In this document: piece by piece, positions 9,417 to 16,779 of the stretch
Layout: every line of letters begins with the position of its first letter
How positions within the stretch are numbered: position 1 is the stretch's first letter
From: Saprospiraceae bacterium
GTDB lineage: Bacteria; Bacteroidota; Bacteroidia; Chitinophagales; Saprospiraceae
DNA: 64,000 nt
NCBI GenBank assembly: GCA_016715985.1
Contig: JADJXD010000001.1
Span: 1,364,001-1,428,000 of the forward strand
Direction: 5' to 3'
Position numbers and translations under genes: made by a program
The notes under the pieces: model-generated
What the model saw: only the letters and a program-made list of their open reading frames with translations
Told to the model about the DNA's origin: nothing
The model's database searches: none

Positions 9417-10304
9417 TTAATCGATTTTCTTTTTCTTCACTGTGAAAACACGGCTGATGTTAAATCCGAAATGAATATCTCCGTCCATCCAATTGCCGGT
9501 CGTTTCCGTTATAAAACCTTTTTCTATCATCGACCGGCTGTTTGTGAAATGCAGCTGAAAAACATGGCCTCCGGTCTCAATATCAAATCCGATTGATACA
9601 GAATTTGTAAACTCAGGACCAAGCTGATCCGGCAAAACATAAATATATTCCGCATTCAATGCGACACGCTTAGTAAGTTTAATTCTTCCTGCTCCTGCAA
9701 TTGCATATACATCATGTTTCTCCTGATTCGTTCGTACCAGATTTCTGTGTACCAATGTCGGGCTAACCTGCAATGTAAATGATTCATTAAATTTCCTGCC
9801 CAATATCAGCTGATAAGTATAAAAAAGTCTGGATGAAAAAAAATTATCTCTATCCGGATCAGCCCATTTAGTCGTATTAACTGCTGCTGAAGCAAACATT
9901 GCTGCTGAAAAAGGCATATTTTTTTCACCTGTGCTTTGTCGGAGAAATTTATATTTCAGATAAGCATCATAGCTTTTATCAATTGTGCTTCTGCCTCCAC
10001 CTACCGTTATGACATCAGAAATTCCATAATCTCCGCCGAACCGAATGGTAGCTCCATCCAATCCAAAAAGATCATAGATTCCATTCCGCACAGAATTGAA
10101 CCGGTGAGAAATTTTAAAATCAAAAACACCTGCTGCCGTATTTTCAAGTGAATGCAGATTGACAACCCGATTGGTTTTAAAACTGGCATTGACATAATCA
10201 GTTGTCTTTTCTTCACCCAACAGGGATAATAAATCGTCATCTTCCTGTGCAAATAATGAAAATGAAGAAAAAAGCAAAATAAAAAATATCCGAAAAACAG
10301 GCAT
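9417..10304 (-). CDS. DUF5777-like beta-barrel protein
   Basis: A 295-residue secreted protein with a signal peptide (1-19, ending LFAQ) followed by an acidic EDDDLL segment. The rest alternates as in outer-membrane barrels and resembles the DUF5777 family: FKTNRVVNLHSLE near the start, then FDFKISHRFN and a terminal FNISRVFTVKKK strand. Function of the family is unknown. It is the last gene of the five-gene leftward operon that begins at 12432, starting only 2 bp after the YceI stop. Its constant company with YceI and haem lipoproteins suggests it acts in the same envelope redox or lipid process; that is inference. Confidence 0.75.
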   Translation of the reverse strand: MPVFRIFFILLFSSFSLFAQEDDDLLSLLGEEKTTDYVNASFKTNRVVNLHSLENTAAGVFDFKISHRFNSVRNGIYDLFGLDGATIRFGGDYGISDVITVGGGRSTIDKSYDAYLKYKFLRQSTGEKNMPFSAAMFASAAVNTTKWADPDRDNFFSSRLFYTYQLILGRKFNESFTLQVSPTLVHRNLVRTNQEKHDVYAIAGAGRIKLTKRVALNAEYIYVLPDQLGPEFTNSVSIGFDIETGGHVFQLHFTNSRSMIEKGFITETTGNWMDGDIHFGFNISRVFTVKKKKID

Positions 10305-10306
10305 AA

Positions 10307-10861
10307 TTACATTTTTAAAGGCTCAAGATTTGAATTAACCGCAATTTTAATGCTTTTTGCAATATTATCTTTCACTAATGAAGGAATACTTATCCCAAAA
10401 TCTGCCACATCTACATTAAAGGTGGCTGAAGATTCAAGTTTGCCATTATTTACATTGATAACCGCATCCGTTGTGATATCTTTCATGACTCCATGAATAG
10501 TGAGCTGGCCAGCTACCTTTACATTATACTTTCCGTTTTTGGCAATATCTATGGAACTATGATCGGCAATCTGTCCTTTAAATACTGCTTTGGGAAATTT
10601 GGTGCTTTCCATATAATTTTCATTAAAATGTTCCTGCATGAGTGCTTTTTCAAACTGAAATCCCTTAACCAATACGGCAAATTCCATTTTTCCGGTTGAC
10701 ATATCCAAAACGCAACTCGCAGACTTACTGTGTCCTTCAATTTTTTCCATTGGAGTATTTGAATAGAAAGAAATATTACCTGTTTTGGTAAAATATTTTT
10801 GTGCAGAAATTTGTGCGATAAAAATTATCAGCATCATAGCTGTTAAAACAAAATTTTTCAT
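10307..10861 (-). CDS. YceI-family periplasmic protein
   Basis: A 184-residue protein with a signal peptide (1-20, ending ISAQ) and a YceI lipocalin-like barrel. Visible YceI features are YFTKTGNISFYSNTPME at the mature N-terminus, FNENYMESTKFPKAVFKG in the middle and LTIHGVMKDITTDA, followed by paired C-terminal strands. YceI proteins bind polyisoprenoid lipids or quinone-like chains in the periplasm. It is the fourth gene of the leftward operon, 10 bp after the OB-fold gene. A paralogue is encoded divergently at 12627; both share the block HFNENY(M/L)ES. Having one copy in each arm of a divergent locus is unusual. Confidence 0.88.
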   Translation of the reverse strand: MKNFVLTAMMLIIFIAQISAQKYFTKTGNISFYSNTPMEKIEGHSKSASCVLDMSTGKMEFAVLVKGFQFEKALMQEHFNENYMESTKFPKAVFKGQIADHSSIDIAKNGKYNVKVAGQLTIHGVMKDITTDAVINVNNGKLESSATFNVDVADFGISIPSLVKDNIAKSIKIAVNSNLEPLKM

Positions 10862-10871
10862 AAGATAATAT

Positions 10872-11288
10872 TTATTGATTATTTTTAATTAAAACACTTC
10901 TGACCAGTACAATGTCCATCAGTTTACCTGAGCATATTCCTTTGACTGTCACTTCACCTCCCACATTTATGTCTGAAAGGCTTGCCACGTCCTGAAACTC
11001 ACAGATTATTCCTGCCATTTCATTTCCTGTATCCAACATCAGGGAAGATGTTTGTCCTGTATTCATTATTTCTTTGACTTTGCCTGAAATCTGAATTACT
11101 TTATCCAGATAAATCAGGTTAGCTTCATCTTCATTCATTTCATAAGCAGCGAGCAATTCTTCCGGAGTCAATGTAAAATCCGCTGAAGATTTTTCTATGT
11201 TTTTATGCGGTTTGTTGTACAATTTATAACCAACTACGGACCCAATGATGATAATCAGAAGACCAGCGATGATCCAATTTCTTTTCAT
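10872..11288 (-). CDS. Membrane-anchored OB-fold protein (tRNA_anti-like family)
   Basis: A 138-residue protein with one N-terminal hydrophobic anchor (residues 5-21). An OB-fold-like domain runs from about 45 to 132: VIQISGKVKEIMN, SLMLDTGNEMAGIICEF, VGGEVTVKGICSG and MDIVLVRSVLI are the successive strands. This resembles the tRNA_anti-like family of Bacteroidota, which are exported OB-fold proteins and not RNA-binding enzymes as the name suggests. It is the third gene of the leftward operon, with a 22-bp gap to the haem lipoprotein before it and 10 bp to YceI after it. Its molecular role is not known. Confidence 0.72.
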   Translation of the reverse strand: MKRNWIIAGLLIIIIGSVVGYKLYNKPHKNIEKSSADFTLTPEELLAAYEMNEDEANLIYLDKVIQISGKVKEIMNTGQTSSLMLDTGNEMAGIICEFQDVASLSDINVGGEVTVKGICSGKLMDIVLVRSVLIKNNQ

Positions 11289-11310
11289 GATAATATCTTT
11301 TGAATAATGA

Positions 11311-11676
11311 TTAATTTTCCGGACTTCCGTCAGCTATCCATTTATCGATTTTAGCAATGTCACATGCAGCCAGTTTGGATGTGTTCTGAGGCATTTGCGA
11401 AAATCCTGAACGGTGATTTATCGAACCTGAAAGTGCTCCACTGTTTACATAAAATTTTAGTTTGTCGTAACCTTCCAATGTTACGTTACCCAAATTAGCA
11501 GAAGTACTATGGCATGAGAAACAACTCCTGCTCAGAATAGGTAAAATATCATTGTTATATTTTACTGCATCCGTGTTGCAGGCAGAAGCAGGATATAAGT
11601 CTTCTTCAACATCATAATAACACGAGGATAAAGTAAAGAACAAAAAAGAAAACATCAGTAAGACCAGTTTGTACAT
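11311..11676 (-). CDS. Single-haem c-type cytochrome lipoprotein
   Basis: A 121-residue protein with a lipoprotein signal peptide and lipidated Cys19 (FTLSSC). It carries one haem-binding motif CFSCH at residues 52-56 in the context NNDILPILSRSCFSCH, as in Planctomycete-type cytochrome C domains. The closing segment (KLAACDIAKIDKWIADGSPEN) repeats the C-terminal block of the larger neighbour. A possible distal ligand is Met85 in FSQMPQN. It probably sits on the outer or inner membrane facing the periplasm and passes electrons. Second gene of the leftward operon, 15 bp after its two-domain paralogue, from which it may have arisen by duplication. Confidence 0.82.
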   Translation of the reverse strand: MYKLVLLMFSFLFFTLSSCYYDVEEDLYPASACNTDAVKYNNDILPILSRSCFSCHSTSANLGNVTLEGYDKLKFYVNSGALSGSINHRSGFSQMPQNTSKLAACDIAKIDKWIADGSPEN

Positions 11677-11691
11677 AAGTTAAAATATTTA

Positions 11692-12432
11692 TCAATTATT
11701 AAGACTACCATTGTCAATCCAGGATTTTAACTTCAGAATATGGCAATTGTTCAATTTCGGGCTACCCTGTGGCATCGCTGCAAATCCTGCATTTCGGGCG
11801 ACTGAACCATACAACCTACCTGAAACCGAAGCTATCCGAATACCTTCATACGTATCCAATCTGACTCCCCCACCCTGCGAATTGGCATTATGACATCCTA
11901 AACAGTTATTTGTCAGCAAGGGTTTAATGTATCCTCCAAAACTGATATTATCAGTACTGCATTGCCCGGCAGCATCATCACAAGTTTCATTTTTGGCACC
12001 CTGAGTAATCCACTTTTGAATTAATGTAATCTGATCTGCACTCAATCTTGGTGCAGGTGGTGGTGGCATCCGATCTTTATCCTTATTTTCAGTAATGACT
12101 TCATACAAATCACTGTCAAATGGTTTTCCGGCTTTCACCTTACCTGTTTTCATGACGTTCGTATAGTCATTCAACCTGATTCCATCAGCTCCAGTTATGG
12201 CATCGTGACATCCACTAAAAGCACAATTGGATCTCAATACTGGCAAGATATCTTTTTCGAAATACACTACATCTGCATTACATGGTATTCCAGTCATCGT
12301 TGTATCAATCGGGTTTACCGTAGTATCCACAGGATCCGGATCGGGGTCTCCTACTACCAGATTGTGTTTACATCCCGTTGTAAAGATTGTTACCAAAGTA
12401 AAAACTGTTAAAACCAAATATCTAAAAACCAT
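11692..12432 (-). CDS. Two-domain c-type cytochrome lipoprotein
   Basis: First gene of the leftward operon. The start is placed at the ATG at 12432 (MVFRYLV); a TTG nine bases upstream adds only three residues. Lipidated Cys21 (FTTGC) follows the signal peptide. Domain 1 has an unusual C-X4-C-H haem motif (CAFSGCH, residues 70-76) and the MPPPPAPRLS block. Domain 2 has a normal CLGCH (177-181) and FAAMPQGS with a possible Met ligand. Both domains share the DILPVLRSNC/IKPLLTNNC lead-in typical of Planctomycete-type cytochromes. It likely carries two haems in the periplasm. The promoter at 12451-12481 and a LytTR-like site just upstream suggest control by the divergent two-component system. Confidence 0.85.
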   Translation of the reverse strand: MVFRYLVLTVFTLVTIFTTGCKHNLVVGDPDPDPVDTTVNPIDTTMTGIPCNADVVYFEKDILPVLRSNCAFSGCHDAITGADGIRLNDYTNVMKTGKVKAGKPFDSDLYEVITENKDKDRMPPPPAPRLSADQITLIQKWITQGAKNETCDDAAGQCSTDNISFGGYIKPLLTNNCLGCHNANSQGGGVRLDTYEGIRIASVSGRLYGSVARNAGFAAMPQGSPKLNNCHILKLKSWIDNGSLNN

Positions 12433-12450
12433 CTCCTGCAATATTTAAAG

Positions 12451-12481
12451 CAAAGGTAATTCATCCTTTTCCTCCTTACAA
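12451..12481 (-). promoter_or_regulatory. Promoter of the leftward cytochrome/YceI operon
   Basis: On the minus strand TTG (12481-12479) and TACCTTTG (12458-12451) are separated by 20 bp, an exact match to the Bacteroidota promoter consensus. The transcript would have a leader of about 13 nt before the ATG at 12432. Confidence 0.65.
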
Positions 12482-12492
12482 ATTTAGCTGAC

Positions 12493-12579
12493 TGAACAGG
12501 TAGTTTTTGTGAATGAACGGGAATAATTCATAAAAATCTATGAAAGATTGCTTTTTCAGAGACTAATTATTCCTGTTCA
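12493..12579. promoter_or_regulatory. Two mirror-image direct-repeat pairs, probable LytTR operators
   Basis: On the plus strand TGAACAGG (12493-12500) and TGAACGGG (12514-12521) start 21 bp apart. On the minus strand TGAACAGG (12579-12572) and TGAAAAAG (12558-12551) also start 21 bp apart. The two pairs face each other, and their outer repeats lie 34 and 35 bp from the leftward and rightward -7 boxes. Direct repeats two helical turns apart are how LytTR domains bind DNA, and a LytTR regulator is encoded in the rightward operon. The conserved downstream bases (GGAATAATT) strengthen the second and third sites. Confidence 0.55.
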
Positions 12580-12614
12580 GAGATTTAATTTTCACATGCT
12601 AATATAAAAACTGC

Positions 12615-12622
12615 TATTTTTG
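12615..12622 (+). promoter_or_regulatory. Candidate -7 box of the YceI-kinase-regulator operon
   Basis: TATTTTTG fits TAnnTTTG and ends only four bases before the ATG at 12627, so the transcript would be leaderless or nearly so. No TTG is at the -33 position, which would fit an activator-dependent promoter. Confidence 0.45.
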
Positions 12623-12626
12623 ATGC

Positions 12627-13166
12627 ATGGCAAGAATATTGATAATAGTAGTTTTTTGTGTAAACCATCTGATCTCACAGGATAAATCATTATCCCTAAC
12701 AGGAAATGTGCTGTTTGTATCTGATGCGCCACTGGAAATCATCAAAGCGAAATCGGAAAAAATGCAGGGAGTCATCCAACTGAAAGAACAGAAATTTGCT
12801 TTTTCAGTTCCCATCAAAAGTTTTGAAGGATTTAACGGACCGCTTCAGAGAGAACATTTTAATGAAAATTATTTAGAATCCAATATATTCCCGACAGCCA
12901 CTTATACCGGAAAACTTCTGGATTCTATTGATGTCACCACAGATGGCAGTTATACTGTCCGAACCAAAGGTAAGCTCACTATACACGGGATTACAAAAGA
13001 AAGAATCCTGAAACATAAAATTACTGTCCAAAAAGGAATATTAACGATTACGTCGGAGTTTACAGTGTTACTCTCAGACCACAATATCACCATTCCGAAA
13101 ATTGTTTTCAATAAAATAGCAGAAGAGATCAAAGTCTCATTGGAAGCCACATGCAAAATCAATTAG
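12627..13166 (+). CDS. YceI-family periplasmic protein (second copy)
   Basis: A 179-residue protein with a signal peptide (1-18, ending LISQ) and the YceI barrel: LTGNVLFVSDAPLE at the mature N-terminus, REHFNENYLESNIFPTA, LTIHGITKERIL and a terminal strand pair. It resembles the YceI protein encoded at 10307-10861 on the other strand. As first gene of the rightward operon, it overlaps the histidine kinase gene by 16 bp, so the two are translationally coupled. This suggests the YceI protein acts with the kinase, perhaps by presenting a lipid or quinone ligand to the sensor; that is inference. The start is fixed by the signal peptide, since no other Met precedes residue 46. Confidence 0.88.
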   Translation: MARILIIVVFCVNHLISQDKSLSLTGNVLFVSDAPLEIIKAKSEKMQGVIQLKEQKFAFSVPIKSFEGFNGPLQREHFNENYLESNIFPTATYTGKLLDSIDVTTDGSYTVRTKGKLTIHGITKERILKHKITVQKGILTITSEFTVLLSDHNITIPKIVFNKIAEEIKVSLEATCKIN

Positions 13167-15997
13167 TAATTATTTTCAGGGTATTATTGATCTTCTTCAT
13201 TTCGAATATCGGTGTTGACTGTCAGTCATTTAGACTTAATTTTCATGAGGTAAACAGTGAACTACTACCCCTGAAGCCAACAGTTATATACAGAAATAAC
13301 GGTGGACTTTTATGGATAGGAACTGAAATGGGATTGACCAGATATGATGGAGACCAAATTCAGATATTTCAAAAAAACGACAATACTTCTGAACACGTAT
13401 CCTCTATTGCTAAATTAAAAGATAAATATCTTATCGGATATGAAGATGGCAGTCTTTATCAATTCAAAAACGATTCGCTTCAGGCATATAAAATAGAAAC
13501 CGGATGGCACTCTTCGCCCATTAATTGCATCCTGCCGATAGATACTGCATCTTTTTGGTTGTCGTCGTATGGTTCGGGTTTATACTATGGTACTCCCAAA
13601 AGTGTAAAACATCTGAATGAGACACATCAAATACTCAGCGAAGAAATTTACAGTATCGTTGCCGTTGGTAAAGACAGCTTAATTATTGCCACAGATTCGG
13701 GGTTACAATTAGTATTATTAAAAACTGAAGGTGAAGTCACTAAAAATCATTTTTTTGCCGATAAGCTTCCCAATGACATTGTGACTTCTCTTTATTATGA
13801 TAAAAGTCATGCTGTATTATGGGTGGGCACTTATGAAAATGGGCTTTGGGGACTAAGCCTTCCCACGGGCAATATAGTCTCCAGATATTTACCAGATGAA
13901 AGTATCAGATATATCCGACCCTTGATGAGTCAGCAATTATTGATCGGCACAACCAATGTAACCGGTTGTTTTTTGTTGGATAAACAATATAACAAAATAA
14001 TATTTTCAAAATTTCCAAACGGTAAAAACAGATTTTCGGTATATGACTGTTTTGTTGATTCAGAAAACAGAATCTGGTGGCTTTGCAAATACAATGGTCT
14101 GATCAGTGCTGATGGAATGTTTCAGTTTTCAGGCTCTGAATTCAAGAATGTACAAACATTATTGCAACAAGACAGCTCGATATATATAGCGAATGAAGAT
14201 GGTTTATTTAAAAAACAAAACTCCGGCAAAATACAACAAATAGCCAAAAATGTCAACATCCTTACTCTTTGTGAAGCAGGGGAAAATAATGCACTTTGGT
14301 GCGGAACATTCGGAAGCGGAATTTTGATTTTCAACCCTGTGAGCGGGAAAATAGAGTACTTTACTGAAACAGACGGTCTGATCAATAATAATGTCCTTTC
14401 TATCCTCAGGAACGGAGATGAAGTATGGGCAGCTACTTTGGGGGGCATCACAATTATCAACACCAAAACAAATGTCATCCGAAGTATTACGAATGCGGAT
14501 GGTCTTAATACCGGGTACAATTACCGCTTGTTTAAAGATAGTAAAAATGCAGTTTGGATAGGTTCAGATGGATATGGTATCATAAAAATCAGACCCGACG
14601 GAAGCAAAAAAAATTATACTAGTAAACACAAAGTTTATTCAATTACAGAGGACTCACAAGGTCGTATCTGGTATAGCACCCCCACTGAGGGGGTCGTCAT
14701 GATCGAAGGTGAAAGTTTAATAATTTTTGACAAAAAAAGAGGACTCTCTGATGATAACGTTTCCGGATTAGTAGCAACGGGTGTAGGAAATATAATGGTT
14801 TTTCACCCCAAAGGATTCGATCTGATAAATACAGATAATTTTCAGATTGTCAAATCAGGACATAGCAGTGGAGTAAATAACTGGGAGCTTAATATTAATG
14901 CATATATTCAAAATAAAGATGGAGATGTTATCTTTTATACCCCGGATGGTATGTGGAAATATAAATCCGAAAACCGTACTTTCTCTCAACCTGCATTGTA
15001 CATCAAATCTTTTTTTTGCGGCAATACTGACTATCACCAGACTTCACACCTGAAACTGGATTATAACCAAAACGATATTCAGGTAAATTTCACCGGAATC
15101 TGGTATGATGATCCGAAAGCATTAAGATACAGGTATAAACTGGAAGGAGTAGAAAATGAATGGCGATATACAAAAGACAAAAAAATCATCTATTCCAATC
15201 TGGTTCCCGGCACATATAAATTACTGTTGGAATGCGATATTCATGAAAATTTCAATTTTGCCGACAGGTACGAAAAATCATTTACAATCAGAAAACCATA
15301 TTGGGAAACAATTTGGTTTTATATCATTTTTGTGACCTTTTTACTTGCGGCTTTGTATTTTATAATAAGAAACAGAGATTTGCGAAAAAGGCAACTGGAA
15401 TCTTTAAAAACTGAACAGGTCAGAAATCAACTTGAAATATTAAAAAGTCAGATCAATCCGCATTTTCTTTTTAACAGTTTTAACACCTTAATATCCACTA
15501 TTGAAATTGACCAGAAAGCGGCGGTAAAATATGCTGAAAAAATGTCGGATTTCTATCGTCACATATTGGAATACAGAGACAAAGATCTGATTCCTTTAGA
15601 TGAAGAACTTGATATTGCCCGCGATTATTTGTTTCTGCTGGAAACCCGATTCGGTAATAACCTACAGATAAAAATAGATGTCACCTACACAAATGAATAT
15701 TTAATTATTCCTTTAACCCTTCAGATTTTACTTGAAAATGCAATTAAACATAATATTGTTTCAAAAAATAATCCACTTTACATAAGTATTACTCAGAAAG
15801 AAGATAATCTCGCAGTAATGAACAATTTTCAGCCCCGAATGGACAATACAACTTCTACACATTTTGGGATCCGGACCCTTCAAAGCAGATATAAATTAAC
15901 TGTCCATAAAGATCTGATTGTTCAACAAAGTGATGAAAACTTTCTTGTTATAATACCACTCAAACCCCATAAAGAAAATGAAAATAGTAATCGTTGA
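13151..15997 (+). CDS. Propeller-type LytS-family sensor histidine kinase
   Basis: A 948-residue membrane kinase. After a signal peptide (1-25) come repeated propeller blades (about 40-600), recognisable by LWIGTEMGLTRYDG, LWVGTYENGLWGLSL, VWAATLGGITIIN and VWIGSDGYGIIKI. A Y_Y_Y domain (about 640-715) contains YRYKLEGVENEWRYT. One membrane segment lies at about 722-742. The His_kinase domain has phospho-acceptor His in QINPHFLFNSFN, and an N-box LLENAIKHNI lies in the ATPase domain. The G-box region is the short GIRTLQSRYKL form usual in this clade. It senses something in the periplasm and phosphorylates the LytTR regulator whose gene overlaps its end by 20 bp. Confidence 0.93.
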   Translation: MQNQLVIIFRVLLIFFISNIGVDCQSFRLNFHEVNSELLPLKPTVIYRNNGGLLWIGTEMGLTRYDGDQIQIFQKNDNTSEHVSSIAKLKDKYLIGYEDGSLYQFKNDSLQAYKIETGWHSSPINCILPIDTASFWLSSYGSGLYYGTPKSVKHLNETHQILSEEIYSIVAVGKDSLIIATDSGLQLVLLKTEGEVTKNHFFADKLPNDIVTSLYYDKSHAVLWVGTYENGLWGLSLPTGNIVSRYLPDESIRYIRPLMSQQLLIGTTNVTGCFLLDKQYNKIIFSKFPNGKNRFSVYDCFVDSENRIWWLCKYNGLISADGMFQFSGSEFKNVQTLLQQDSSIYIANEDGLFKKQNSGKIQQIAKNVNILTLCEAGENNALWCGTFGSGILIFNPVSGKIEYFTETDGLINNNVLSILRNGDEVWAATLGGITIINTKTNVIRSITNADGLNTGYNYRLFKDSKNAVWIGSDGYGIIKIRPDGSKKNYTSKHKVYSITEDSQGRIWYSTPTEGVVMIEGESLIIFDKKRGLSDDNVSGLVATGVGNIMVFHPKGFDLINTDNFQIVKSGHSSGVNNWELNINAYIQNKDGDVIFYTPDGMWKYKSENRTFSQPALYIKSFFCGNTDYHQTSHLKLDYNQNDIQVNFTGIWYDDPKALRYRYKLEGVENEWRYTKDKKIIYSNLVPGTYKLLLECDIHENFNFADRYEKSFTIRKPYWETIWFYIIFVTFLLAALYFIIRNRDLRKRQLESLKTEQVRNQLEILKSQINPHFLFNSFNTLISTIEIDQKAAVKYAEKMSDFYRHILEYRDKDLIPLDEELDIARDYLFLLETRFGNNLQIKIDVTYTNEYLIIPLTLQILLENAIKHNIVSKNNPLYISITQKEDNLAVMNNFQPRMDNTTSTHFGIRTLQSRYKLTVHKDLIVQQSDENFLVIIPLKPHKENENSNR

Positions 15998-16715
15998 AGA
16001 TGAGCCGGCAGCAGTCCGACGTCTTTCAGACATGATCATTGACATCGAACCAAATGCTGAAATTATACATACAATGGATAGCGTGATGGAGTCTATTGAT
16101 TACTTTTCGAAAAACGATGATTATGAGTTAATTTTTATGGATATTCATCTGGCAGATGGAAACAGTTTTGAAATATTTAAAGCCACTGAAATTCATAAAC
16201 CCATCATTTTCAGTACAGCTTATAATCAATATGCATTAGATGCATTCAAAATGTACACAATCGATTACTTATTAAAACCCATTAAGAAAGAGCAACTCGA
16301 GGCTGTGTTCATTAAATACAAACAATTCTATAAAAAGGAATTACCGGACATGAAGAAAATAGCTTTTAAACTGGATCAAAACAAACGATTTCTGATCAGG
16401 CTGGGCAATAAAATCATCGCTCTTCCATATAGTGAAGTAGCTTATTATTTTACCGGAAATAAGATAACTTACGCAGTAACATTTGAAGGAAAGAGATATC
16501 CTTTAGACCAAACCATGGAATTTATCGAAAGCGAAATAATCTCTTCAGAATATTTCAGAGTTAATCGTCAATATATTGTACATCGGGATGCAATTCTTAC
16601 GATGACAGGGACTACAAAATCCCGTGTATGCCTGAATCTTGTTCACCTGAAAGAAGAAGAAATCATCGTAAGTGTAGAAAGGTCACCAAACTTCAAAATA
16701 TGGATCAAAAAATAA
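15978..16715 (+). CDS. LytTR-family response regulator
   Basis: A 245-residue protein with a receiver domain (1-118; acidic pocket VEDEP, phosphorylated Asp55 in IFMDIHLADG, conserved Lys in DYLLKPI) and a LytTR DNA-binding domain (about 140-242; FRVNRQYIVHRDAI motif). It is the cognate partner of the overlapping kinase gene. LytTR proteins bind direct repeats about 21 bp apart, and such repeats lie in the intergenic region at 12493-12579. The likely targets are therefore its own operon and the divergent cytochrome/YceI operon. It ends 64 bp from the convergent peroxidase gene. Confidence 0.93.
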   Translation: MKIVIVEDEPAAVRRLSDMIIDIEPNAEIIHTMDSVMESIDYFSKNDDYELIFMDIHLADGNSFEIFKATEIHKPIIFSTAYNQYALDAFKMYTIDYLLKPIKKEQLEAVFIKYKQFYKKELPDMKKIAFKLDQNKRFLIRLGNKIIALPYSEVAYYFTGNKITYAVTFEGKRYPLDQTMEFIESEIISSEYFRVNRQYIVHRDAILTMTGTTKSRVCLNLVHLKEEEIIVSVERSPNFKIWIKK

Positions 16716-16779
16716 TTCCAAATCCTTTTTTTGTAAATAACTTTATAAGGGCTGTATCGGGACGGTGATTTCCGGGCTT

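Noticed and set aside
9168..9596. 142-codon plus-strand frame across the end of dctM
   Set aside because: It overlaps two well-supported genes and has no coherent domain.
14680..14700. Palindrome CCCCCACTGAGGGGGTCGTC resembling the dispersed repeat
   Set aside because: It lies in the propeller of the histidine kinase, in frame, and shares only the G/C run with the repeat family.
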